Below are positions 1 to 7,325 of a stretch of 14,788 nucleotides of DNA, one piece after another. Origin of the DNA: Deltaproteobacteria bacterium (GTDB lineage Bacteria; Desulfobacterota; DSM-4660; Desulfatiglandales; Desulfatiglandaceae); contig JAFDAP010000005.1 in assembly GCA_019313765.1 (NCBI GenBank), forward strand, positions 1 to 14,788, in the 5' to 3' direction. Every line of letters begins with the position of its first letter. Positions within the stretch are counted from its first letter, which is position 1. A program made the translations under genes and the position numbers. The notes under the pieces are model-generated. The model saw only the letters and a program-made list of their open reading frames with translations, was not told the origin of the DNA and searched no databases.

Positions 1-2
1 AG

Positions 3-1325
3 ACTTACATGATTCCCAACAATAATCCCGACCCATCCGTTCGACTTGAGCATCTCATCACCGCCATCAAATTAGTCTACGCGTCAACCTACTACGAAAG
101 TCCCAAGGCATTTTCCAGAAGCACTTCAAAGCAACCCCAGGAAGAGGCAATGGCCGTTATCATCCAGCTACTTTCCGGAAAGGAATATGGAGACTATTTT
201 TACCCGGCTATTTCCGGCGTGGCCCAGTCCTATAATTTCTACCCGGTATCCCATATGAAATCGGAAGAAGGAATTGCCCACATAGCCTTAGGTTTTGGCA
301 AAACCGTTGTGGAAGGAGAAAAGACTCTGCGCTTCTCTCCCAAATATCCAAAGATCATGCCCCAGTTTTCCTCGGTGCAGGACATCCTTACGAATGCGCA
401 GCGCTTCCTTTATGCTTTAAGAATCAAGAACGGTGTTGAAGATCCCATGTTATGGAAGGATTCCAACCTTGAAAAAAGGGAAGTGGATGATGCTGAAAAG
501 GAATTTCCCGTAAGGACACTTGCCAGCACTTATGTGCCTGAAGAGGACCGTATCAGGGACACGGGCTATATCCAGGGGCCTAAAATACTGACATTTGCCC
601 AGGTATTAAAATATGACATCTTTCCCTTGCCCCAGTTGTTGTCTGATTTGCTTGAATTGGGACGAAAGGGGATGGGATGTCCTATTGAAATTGAGTTTTC
701 AGTCAACCTGAGCCCGGACAAAAAACGCAAAAGCGATTTCAATTTTCTCCAGATCAGACCGATGGTTGCCGATGAAGAACGTTTTCAGGTTGAAATTACA
801 TCCGAGGAGTTTGAAAAGGCATTCTGTCGTTCCACACAGGCCCTGGGAAACGGAAAAAATGAGAAGATCGCGGATATTGTTTTTGTAAAGCCCGAAGATT
901 TTGATACCAAAGCCACTGTTCAGATCGCAGAGGAAATTGGGAATATTAACGCTGGTTTGCTCAAAGAAAAACGCCCGTACCTGTTAATTGGTCCTGGGAG
1001 ATGGGGTTCTTTCGACAGGTGGCTCGGCATACCGGTTCAATGGCGGCATATTTCAGGGGTGGGCGCCATTATTGAACTGAGGAATGAAAAATTAAAGGCC
1101 GACCCTTCACAGGGGTCACATTTTTTTCAGAATATCACATCCTTGGGGATCCATTATATCACGGTTACCGAAGGGGCCGAATCAGAAGATCACTTTGACT
1201 GGAAATGGCTGAATTCCCTGCCTGTTGTTCAGGAAACGACTTTTTTGAGGCACGTCAGGCTGGAAAAACCATTGATACTGAAAATTGACGGAAGGAAATC
1301 TCAAGGTGTGATCATTGGGGTGTAA
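3..1325 (+). CDS. PEP/pyruvate-binding (PPDK/PpsA ATP-grasp-like) domain protein, 5'-truncated by the window edge
   Basis: The reading frame is open from base 3 and ends with TAA at 1323-1325, so the ATG at base 9 is probably internal and the protein continues to the left of the window. About 440 residues are visible. The segment around EEAMAVIIQLL, followed by a tyrosine/phenylalanine-rich stretch and then FLQIRPM near residue 250, matches the C-terminal half of the nucleotide-binding domain of the pyruvate phosphate dikinase/PEP synthase family, which ends in a QxRP motif. No swivelling phosphohistidine domain and no PEP-binding TIM barrel follow. Instead there is a tail of about 180 residues containing LIGPGRWGSFDRWLGIPVQW, which I recall from long PEP/pyruvate-binding-domain proteins of unknown role. 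It is therefore probably not a true PpsA or PpdK. Its substrate and function cannot be told from this fragment. It is separated by 103 bp from gdhA and may or may not be co-transcribed with it. Confidence 0.75.
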   Translation, partial: TYMIPNNNPDPSVRLEHLITAIKLVYASTYYESPKAFSRSTSKQPQEEAMAVIIQLLSGKEYGDYFYPAISGVAQSYNFYPVSHMKSEEGIAHIALGFGKTVVEGEKTLRFSPKYPKIMPQFSSVQDILTNAQRFLYALRIKNGVEDPMLWKDSNLEKREVDDAEKEFPVRTLASTYVPEEDRIRDTGYIQGPKILTFAQVLKYDIFPLPQLLSDLLELGRKGMGCPIEIEFSVNLSPDKKRKSDFNFLQIRPMVADEERFQVEITSEEFEKAFCRSTQALGNGKNEKIADIVFVKPEDFDTKATVQIAEEIGNINAGLLKEKRPYLLIGPGRWGSFDRWLGIPVQWRHISGVGAIIELRNEKLKADPSQGSHFFQNITSLGIHYITVTEGAESEDHFDWKWLNSLPVVQETTFLRHVRLEKPLILKIDGRKSQGVIIGV

Positions 1326-1326
1326 G

Positions 1327-1398
1327 GATTGGCGATTGTTGATTGACCATTGACTATAGTAAACAGTGTTCATCATTTTCAATCGTCAATCTGCAATC
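1327..1398. repeat. GATTG/CAATC 7-bp-periodic inverted repeat
   Basis: Arm 1 (1327-1346) reads as three GATTG blocks spaced by two variable bases. Arm 2 (1379-1398) reads as three CAATC blocks with the same spacing, so the arms are reverse complements except at the two 2-bp spacers. The 7-bp period continues outside the arms: ATTGAC before the loop, and AAATC blocks spaced by two bases up to about 1412. The loop is about 32 bp. The element fills most of the spacer between the PEP-binding gene and gdhA and stops just before the gdhA ribosome binding site. No T-tract follows, so it is not a standard terminator. It resembles the simple heptad intergenic repeats seen in some bacterial genomes; that comparison is from memory. 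Confidence 0.7.
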
Positions 1399-1416
1399 GA
1401 AAATCAAAAATCATAT

Positions 1417-1422
1417 AGGAGG
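1417..1422 (+). promoter_or_regulatory. gdhA ribosome binding site
   Basis: AGGAGG lies six bases before the ATG at 1429. This fixes the gdhA start there rather than at the longer in-frame start at 1366, which would translate through the CAATC repeat and add 21 residues unrelated to the family. Confidence 0.9.
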
Positions 1423-1428
1423 TTACTT

Positions 1429-2778
1429 ATGTCGGACATTTTAAAATTCATCAAGGCAAGAGACCCGGGAGAAAAAGAGTTTCATCAGGCAGTGCAGGAG
1501 ATCCTGGAAACGGTCCAGCCTGTTCTGGACCGAAATCCCGAATACCGTCAATCTGCTGTGCTGGAAAGGATAACTGAGCCCGAGCGGGTAATTATGTTCC
1601 GTGTCCCCTGGATGGACGACCAGGGACAGGTGAATGTAAATCGTGGATTCAGGATAGAGATGAGCAGCGCGATCGGTCCTTACAAGGGAGGCCTTCGCTT
1701 TCATCCTTCGGTAAACCTCAGCATTCTGAAGTTCCTGGCTTTTGAGCAGGTCTTTAAGAATGCCCTGACCACCCTCGCAATGGGGGGCGGTAAGGGTGGT
1801 TCCGACTTTGATCCCAAAGGGAAATCCGATAATGAGGTCATGCAGTTCTGCCAGAGTTTCATGACCGAGCTCTCCCGTCATATCGGCCCGAATACGGATA
1901 TTCCTGCAGGGGATATCGGGGTAGGGGCCAGGGAAATCGGTTTCCTCTTTGGCATGTATAAGAGATTACGCAACGAATTCACAGGAGTGCTGACCGGCAA
2001 GAGCCTTGGCTGGGGAGGAAGCCTTATTCGCCCCGAAGCCACCGGTTACGGTTGTGTCTATTTTGCCTCTGAGATGTTAGCAACCAGGGATGACAGCCTT
2101 GAAGGCAAGACCTGTCTCGTGTCAGGCTCGGGAAACGTGGCCCAGTACACAGTGGAAAAACTCATAGAATTGGGCGGCAAGGTGGTCACCCTTTCCGATT
2201 CGTCGGGTTATATCTATGATGAGGAGGGTATTGACAAGGACAAGTTGGCCTTTGTCATGAGGCTTAAGAATATCAAACGCGGCAGGATCGTCGAATACAT
2301 CGATAAGTATTCCGAGGCGGCGTATACTGAAGCTGATTCGACCCTTGATTACAATCCGCTCTGGAACCACAAGGCCGACTGCGCCTTCCCCAGCGCCACA
2401 CAGAATGAGATCAATGGAAAAGACGCCCAGAACCTGGTCAACAACGGGGTACAATTAGTGGCTGAGGGCGCCAACATGCCATCCACCCCTGAAGCGATCA
2501 ACATCTTCTTAGATAACAAGCTTCTCTATGCACCGGGCAAGGCGGCAAATGCCGGCGGCGTGGCCGTATCAGGGCTGGAAATGGCCCAGAACAGCATGCG
2601 GTTGAACTGGCCCAGAGAAGAGGTCGATAACCGCCTCAAAATAATCATGAAAAGCATCCATCAGAGCTGCATTGACGCGGCCGCCGACTATGGCCAGCCA
2701 GGCAATTATATGGCAGGGGCCAATATCGCGGGTTTTGTGAAAGTGGTTAATGCCATGCTGGATCAGGGCCTGGTGTAA
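1429..2778 (+). CDS. gdhA: NADP-type glutamate dehydrogenase
   Basis: This cytoplasmic enzyme catalyses reductive amination of 2-oxoglutarate with ammonia to L-glutamate, the high-ammonium route of nitrogen assimilation. The 449-residue product has the usual length of hexameric bacterial GDH (447 in E. coli) and aligns by eye along its whole length with E. coli GdhA. Visible motifs are SAIGPYKGGLRFHPSVN (about residues 80-96), GGGKGGSDFDPKGKS with the catalytic-site lysine at about 122, the substrate-domain RPEATGYG, a dinucleotide-binding GSGNVAQ at about 233-239, and AEGANMP followed by APGKAANAGGV. The bacterial NADP-dependent assignment rests on overall similarity to E. coli GdhA, not on a single residue. 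A strong AGGAGG sets the start. asnA follows after 15 bp with its own ribosome binding site, so the two are very likely one operon. Nothing appears truncated or substituted. Confidence 0.97.
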   Translation: MSDILKFIKARDPGEKEFHQAVQEILETVQPVLDRNPEYRQSAVLERITEPERVIMFRVPWMDDQGQVNVNRGFRIEMSSAIGPYKGGLRFHPSVNLSILKFLAFEQVFKNALTTLAMGGGKGGSDFDPKGKSDNEVMQFCQSFMTELSRHIGPNTDIPAGDIGVGAREIGFLFGMYKRLRNEFTGVLTGKSLGWGGSLIRPEATGYGCVYFASEMLATRDDSLEGKTCLVSGSGNVAQYTVEKLIELGGKVVTLSDSSGYIYDEEGIDKDKLAFVMRLKNIKRGRIVEYIDKYSEAAYTEADSTLDYNPLWNHKADCAFPSATQNEINGKDAQNLVNNGVQLVAEGANMPSTPEAINIFLDNKLLYAPGKAANAGGVAVSGLEMAQNSMRLNWPREEVDNRLKIIMKSIHQSCIDAAADYGQPGNYMAGANIAGFVKVVNAMLDQGLV

Positions 2779-2793
2779 GGAGGATTGAATATA

Positions 2794-3924
2794 ATGTCAG
2801 ACAAGAAGGCAGACCTGGCAGGACCTGGGATAGGAGACTATACCGAGTTAGAGAAGATCCTGCCCCGGGACTATAGTTCCTTATTAGACCCAAAGGAAAC
2901 ACAGGAAGCTATTACTGCGCTTAAAAACTACATCGAGGAGAATCTGTGCAAGGAACTCAACCTGATAAGGGTCACGGTCCCCCTGATAGTGGACGTTGAG
3001 AGCGGAGTGAACGACTATCTGGACCGGGACGGCTCACGCACCCCGGTCCAGTTTCATATTTCAAATGATTATGACAAAAACCCGATTGATGCCCAGGTCG
3101 TGCAGGCCGCAACCAAGTGGAAGCGCATGGCGCTGAAGCAGTTCGGAATGGAAGTGGGCGAGGGCCTGTATACCGACATGCACGCAGTGCGCAAGGACTA
3201 TTTCCTTGATCACGATCACAGTGCATATGTGGACCAGTGGGACTGGGAACTGGTGATAACGGACGAGCAGCGCAACCTGGAGTATCTGACGCAAGTGGTG
3301 GAAAAACTGTGGAAAGTCCTAAAGGGCGCAGAGGTCCATGTCCAGAAGATTTTCCCACAGCTAAAGACAGACAGGTATCCCGACCTGCCCGAAAAGCTTA
3401 CATTCCTGCATGCCGAGGACATCCTTGACATGCATCCCGACCTGCCGCGCAAGGAGCGCGAGACGGAGATCGTTAAAAAATATGGCGCAGTCTTCATCTA
3501 CGGAATCGGCTGGACCCTTAAGGACGGCTACCCGCACGAATTAAGGGCACCGGACTACGACGACTGGGTTATAGAGACAGAGTCCAAAGACGGCAGGCCG
3601 ATGCATGGTCTTAATGGTGATATTCTTGTGTGGAACCCGGTGACAGAGCGCCGTCACGAGCTTACGTCCATGGGTATCCGCGTCAACGCCGAAACACTTA
3701 AACAACAATTAGAGATTACCGGACAGCTTGATTTCCTCAAGTTCCCATACCACCAGGCAATAATAAACAACCAAATACCGCTCAGCATCGGTGGTGGCAT
3801 CGGGGAGTCCCGTACCTTCATGGTTATACTCAAAAAGGCACACATTGGAGAGGTCAGTGTCACGGTATGGCCGAAGGTACTCAAGGAGATTTGTAAGAAG
3901 AAGAATATCCATGTCCTGGAGTGA
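2794..3924 (+). CDS. asnA: Aspartate-ammonia ligase (asparagine synthetase A)
   Basis: AsnA makes asparagine from aspartate, ATP and free ammonia through an aspartyl-AMP intermediate. It is related to class II aminoacyl-tRNA synthetases and is distinct from glutamine-using AsnB. The product is 376 residues, against 330 in E. coli. Family blocks are all present: TKWKR (about 107-111), GEGLYTDM (122-129), YVDQWDWE (145-152), RAPDYDDW (251-258), LNGDILVWNP (273-282), ELTSMGIRV (289-297) and SIGGGIGESR (331-340). The extra length is mainly an N-terminal extension of about 27 residues before the core, plus small insertions. The ATG at 2794 is chosen because AAGGAGG lies about ten bases upstream; a TTG at 2785 would leave almost no spacing. 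The short gap after gdhA indicates co-transcription, pairing two enzymes that use ammonia directly. Confidence 0.95.
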   Translation: MSDKKADLAGPGIGDYTELEKILPRDYSSLLDPKETQEAITALKNYIEENLCKELNLIRVTVPLIVDVESGVNDYLDRDGSRTPVQFHISNDYDKNPIDAQVVQAATKWKRMALKQFGMEVGEGLYTDMHAVRKDYFLDHDHSAYVDQWDWELVITDEQRNLEYLTQVVEKLWKVLKGAEVHVQKIFPQLKTDRYPDLPEKLTFLHAEDILDMHPDLPRKERETEIVKKYGAVFIYGIGWTLKDGYPHELRAPDYDDWVIETESKDGRPMHGLNGDILVWNPVTERRHELTSMGIRVNAETLKQQLEITGQLDFLKFPYHQAIINNQIPLSIGGGIGESRTFMVILKKAHIGEVSVTVWPKVLKEICKKKNIHVLE

Positions 3925-3956
3925 ACGGCAGAGAACCTCCTATTTCTCATTCCACC

Positions 3957-3985
3957 TTGACTTGAAACCTTCAGTTTTCTATATT
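3957..3985 (+). promoter_or_regulatory. Probable sigma70 promoter for carB
   Basis: TTGACT (3957-3962) and TATATT (3980-3985) are separated by exactly 17 bp. Each box differs from consensus at one base. Transcription would begin near 3991-3993, about 97 bases before the carB ATG, giving a leader that contains the hairpins at 4010-4041 and 4047-4069. The call is by pattern only. Confidence 0.6.
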
Positions 3986-4009
3986 CACCAAGAATTTCCT
4001 TTTTTCGGA

Positions 4010-4041
4010 GTCCGGCACTCAGCACAGCCTGAGTGCCGGAC
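4010..4041 (+). repeat. Perfect 13-bp hairpin in the asnA-carB gap
   Basis: GTCCGGCACTCAG (4010-4022) and CTGAGTGCCGGAC (4029-4041) pair perfectly around a six-base loop, CACAGC. The stem is GC-rich and should be very stable. A T-run (about 3999-4005) lies before rather than after it, so it does not have the form of an intrinsic terminator on the + strand. It could protect the 3' end of asnA mRNA, act in the carB leader, or be a copy of a dispersed palindromic repeat. Confidence 0.75.
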
Positions 4042-4046
4042 GTTCA

Positions 4047-4069
4047 ATAAAATTGCGACGCAATTTTAT
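4047..4069 (+). repeat. AT-rich hairpin before carB (copy 1 of a shared element)
   Basis: ATAAAATTGC (4047-4056) and GCAATTTTAT (4060-4069) pair perfectly around the three-base loop GAC; as DNA it is a 23-bp palindrome centred on A4058. It ends six bases before the carB ribosome binding site AAAGGAG (4076-4082). A near copy in the same position precedes the next gene at 7289-7311. Confidence 0.8.
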
Positions 4070-4088
4070 AACTTTAAAGGAGTTTTAT

Positions 4089-7000
4089 ATGCCTAAACGT
4101 GACGACATCAAGAAAGTGATGATTATCAGTTCAGGGCCGATTGTTATCGGTCAGGCCTGTGAGTTCGATTATTCCGGGACACAGGCGTGCAAGGCCCTTA
4201 GAAAGCTGGGTTACGAGATTGTCTTAGCCAATTCCAACCCCGCGACCATCATGACCGACCCGGGCATGGCCGAAGCCACCTATATAGAGCCCCTAAATTT
4301 AAGGACCATGGAAGAAATTATTGAAAAGGAGCGGCCTGATGCCCTTCTCCCCAATCTCGGGGGCCAGTCCGGCCTGAACCTTTCCTCGGAACTGGCCCGC
4401 ACCGGCGTGCTCGATAAATACGGCGTCAAGATAATCGGGGTTGAAGTCGATGCGATCAAGCGCGGCGAAGACCGGATTGCCTTTAAGGAAACCATGGGCC
4501 GCCTGGGCATTGAAATGCCTAAGAGCGATCCGGCCTTCAGTGTTGAAGAGGCTGAAAAGATCGCGGATACCTTAGGTTATCCCGTGGTAATAAGGCCTGC
4601 TTATACCATGGGAGGAACGGGCGGCGGCCTGGTTTACAATGTGGAGGAATTACGAATAATTGCAAGCCGCGGCCTGTCTGCGAGCCTTGTGAACCAGATT
4701 CTGGTAGAGGAATCGGTTTTGGGGTGGGAAGAACTGGAATTAGAGGTGGTGCGGGATGCAAAGAACCAAATGATTACGGTCTGTTTTATCGAGAATGTGG
4801 ATGCCATGGGCGTTCACACGGGCGATTCCTACTGCACGGCCCCCATGCTCACCATTGACCCCGAGCTTCAAAAGCGGCTTCAGAAATATTCCTATGACAT
4901 TGTAGAGGCAATTAAGGTCATAGGCGGCACCAATACCCAGTTTGCCCATGACCCCAAGACCGGCAGGGTGGTTGTGATAGAAATCAACCCGAGGACGTCA
5001 AGATCATCGGCCTTAGCCTCAAAGGCCACTGGTTTTCCAATCGCCCTTATTTCCGCCATGTTAGCGGGCGGCATGACCTTGGATGAAATTCCTTACTGGA
5101 GAGAAGGTACCTTGGACAAATACACACCATCCGGGGATTACGTGGTGGTTAAGTTTGCCCGTTGGGCCTTTGAAAAATTCGAGGGGGCCGAGGATAAATT
5201 GGGCACCCAGATGCGGGCCGTGGGTGAGGTCATGAGTATAGGCAAGAATTATAAAGAGGCATTCCAGAAGGCCATTCGATCATTAGAGAATGGCCGGTAC
5301 GGCCTGGGGTTTGCTAAGGACTTCCATGAAAAGCCTCTCGATGATCTTTTGGATCTTTTGGCCGAGCCATCAAGCGAACGCCAGTTTATCATGTATGAGG
5401 CCCTCAGAAAAGGGGCCGGCGTCGAAACCCTCCATGAAAAGACCCATATCAAACAATGGTTTATTGAGCAGATGAAGGAGTTAGTGGATTTAGAGGAGGA
5501 AATTCTTAAATACAGGGGAAAAGAACTTCCCGACGCCCTGCTTACTCAGGCCAAAAAAGACGGATTTTCGGACCGGTACCTCTCGGGCCTTCTGCAGATA
5601 TCCGAAAAAGATGTCAGGGAAAAACGCACCGTCCTGGGCGTTGTGGAAGGGTGGGAACCCGTTCCTGTAAGCGGAGTGGAAGACGCGGCCTACTACTTTT
5701 CCACCTACAATGCCCCTGACAGGGTAGAGACCAGCGGAAGGCGCAAGATCATGGTGTTGGGCGGCGGGCCGAACAGGATCGGGCAGGGGATTGAATTCGA
5801 CTATTGCTGTGTTCATGCGGCCCTTGCCATACGGGATGAAGGCCTTGAGTCAATCATGGTCAACTGCAATCCCGAAACAGTTTCCACCGATTATGACACA
5901 TCGGACAAGCTCTACTTTGAGCCGCTCACGGTGGAGGACGTCCTGAGCATTTATGAAAAAGAGAAACCCGAAGGCGTCATAGTTCAATTCGGGGGCCAGA
6001 CACCCCTGAATATTGCAAATGAACTGGCCCAGGCCGGCGTTAAAATCATCGGGACTTCGCCTGATGCCATTGACTTAGCCGAGGATCGCGACCGCTTTCG
6101 CAAGAAGATGAGCAAATTAGGCATACCCGAACCCGAATCGGGCATGGCGAGCACCCTGGAAGAGGCCCTTAAGGTGGCTGAAAGGATAGGTTATCCCCTG
6201 ATGGTCAGGCCCTCCTATGTGTTGGGTGGACGGGCCATGGAGGTGATCCATGACGATGAAATGCTTCGGCATTATGTGGGGGCGGCCGTGGATGTGTCTC
6301 CCGAACGGCCGATCCTCATCGACAAATTCCTGGAAAATGCCATTGAGGCGGAGGCGGACGCCATTTCAGACGGCACGGACGCCTTTGTGCCTGCTGTCAT
6401 GGAACATATCGAATTGGCCGGGGTCCATTCCGGGGATTCGGCCTGTGTGATACCTCCCATCAGTATACCGGCCAAGCACTTAGATACCATTTATAATTAT
6501 ACTAAGAAAATCGCCGTTGAGTTGAACGTGGTCGGGTTGATGAACATCCAGTATGCAATTGCAAATGATACGGTTTATATCCTCGAGGCCAACCCCAGGG
6601 CATCCCGAACCGTACCGCTTGTGTCAAAGGTCTGCAACATCTCCATGGCGCGCATTGCCACTCAGCTCATGTTGGGCAAAAAGTTAGCAGATCTTGACAT
6701 CAGACCGAAAACGATCCCCCACTTCGGGGTTAAGGAGTCTGTATTTCCCTTTAATATGTTTCCGGAGGTGGACCCCATCTTAGGTCCTGAAATGCGATCC
6801 ACGGGAGAAGTATTAGGCATGGCCGATTCGTTCGGCCTCGCATTTTATAAATCCCAGGAGGCAGCCCAGCAGGTACTCCCCTCTGAGGGGACCGTGCTCC
6901 TTACAGTATCCGAGTTGGACCGGCCGGCCGTCTTGGAGGTGGCCCGTCAGTTTGATAAGCTGGGCTTCAAGATAAAAGCGACCAACGGCACCCACAAATT

Positions 7001-7289
7001 CTTAGCCGGCCATGGCATCGTGTCGGAGCCGGTTTTGAAGATGCATGAGGGTCGTCCCAACATCGTGGATGGGATTATGAACGATGAGATTCAATTAGTC
7101 ATAAACACCCCCAGCGGCAAGCTTAGCAAGCATGATGATTCGTATATCCGGAAGTCGGCCATCAAGTATAAGGTGCCGTACATTACCACATTAGCGGCCG
7201 CCTTGGCCGCAGCAAGGGGCATTGACAGGAACCGGAAAGGCCATGGAACCGTCAAGTCGCTCCAGAGTTATCACGCTGATATCAGATAA
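4089..7289 (+). CDS. carB: Carbamoyl-phosphate synthase large subunit
   Basis: This is the synthetase subunit that makes carbamoyl phosphate from bicarbonate, two ATP and ammonia for pyrimidine and arginine synthesis. In the known complex, ammonia is supplied by the glutaminase subunit CarA through a tunnel. The 1066-residue product is essentially full length (1073 in E. coli). The first ATP-grasp half starts with IISSGPIVIGQACEFDYSG (about 13-30). The second, duplicated half starts with VLGGGPNRIGQGIEFDY (about 556-572). A C-terminal MGS-like allosteric domain begins near residue 933 (EGTVLLTVSELDRPAV). The start at 4089 is set by AAAGGAG six bases upstream; an in-frame ATG at 4053 lies inside the hairpin. 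No carA gene is next to it in this window, which is unusual but not unknown. It is followed after 36 bp by a PurF-like gene, probably in one transcript. Confidence 0.97.
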   Translation: MPKRDDIKKVMIISSGPIVIGQACEFDYSGTQACKALRKLGYEIVLANSNPATIMTDPGMAEATYIEPLNLRTMEEIIEKERPDALLPNLGGQSGLNLSSELARTGVLDKYGVKIIGVEVDAIKRGEDRIAFKETMGRLGIEMPKSDPAFSVEEAEKIADTLGYPVVIRPAYTMGGTGGGLVYNVEELRIIASRGLSASLVNQILVEESVLGWEELELEVVRDAKNQMITVCFIENVDAMGVHTGDSYCTAPMLTIDPELQKRLQKYSYDIVEAIKVIGGTNTQFAHDPKTGRVVVIEINPRTSRSSALASKATGFPIALISAMLAGGMTLDEIPYWREGTLDKYTPSGDYVVVKFARWAFEKFEGAEDKLGTQMRAVGEVMSIGKNYKEAFQKAIRSLENGRYGLGFAKDFHEKPLDDLLDLLAEPSSERQFIMYEALRKGAGVETLHEKTHIKQWFIEQMKELVDLEEEILKYRGKELPDALLTQAKKDGFSDRYLSGLLQISEKDVREKRTVLGVVEGWEPVPVSGVEDAAYYFSTYNAPDRVETSGRRKIMVLGGGPNRIGQGIEFDYCCVHAALAIRDEGLESIMVNCNPETVSTDYDTSDKLYFEPLTVEDVLSIYEKEKPEGVIVQFGGQTPLNIANELAQAGVKIIGTSPDAIDLAEDRDRFRKKMSKLGIPEPESGMASTLEEALKVAERIGYPLMVRPSYVLGGRAMEVIHDDEMLRHYVGAAVDVSPERPILIDKFLENAIEAEADAISDGTDAFVPAVMEHIELAGVHSGDSACVIPPISIPAKHLDTIYNYTKKIAVELNVVGLMNIQYAIANDTVYILEANPRASRTVPLVSKVCNISMARIATQLMLGKKLADLDIRPKTIPHFGVKESVFPFNMFPEVDPILGPEMRSTGEVLGMADSFGLAFYKSQEAAQQVLPSEGTVLLTVSELDRPAVLEVARQFDKLGFKIKATNGTHKFLAGHGIVSEPVLKMHEGRPNIVDGIMNDEIQLVINTPSGKLSKHDDSYIRKSAIKYKVPYITTLAAALAAARGIDRNRKGHGTVKSLQSYHADIR

Positions 7290-7311
7290 TAAAATTGCTC
7301 CGCGATTTTAT
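7289..7311 (+). repeat. AT-rich hairpin before the purF-like gene (copy 2)
   Basis: ATAAAATTGC (7289-7298) and GCGATTTTAT (7302-7311) form a 10-bp stem with one G-U pair around the loop TCC. The left arm is identical to that of the hairpin before carB and the right arm differs by one base. The element starts on the last base of the carB stop codon. It is followed directly by AAGGGAG (7312-7318), the ribosome binding site of the next gene. Confidence 0.8.
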
Positions 7312-7325
7312 AAGGGAGAATAAAA

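Noticed and set aside
1350..1378. Possible gdhA promoter (TTGACT at 1350-1355, or the TATAGT at 1355-1360 as a -10)
   Set aside because: TTGACT has no good -10 at 16-18 bp, and TATAGT has no -35 at a proper distance. The region is repeat-derived and such matches are expected by chance.
1441..1881. 146-codon open frame on the minus strand inside gdhA
   Set aside because: It is fully antisense to the conserved GDH N-terminal domain, with no family resemblance and no ribosome binding site that I could see.
4010..4041. Intrinsic terminator after asnA
   Set aside because: The hairpin is strong, but no T-run follows it on the + strand. The T-run is on its upstream side, which does not give the standard signal in either direction.
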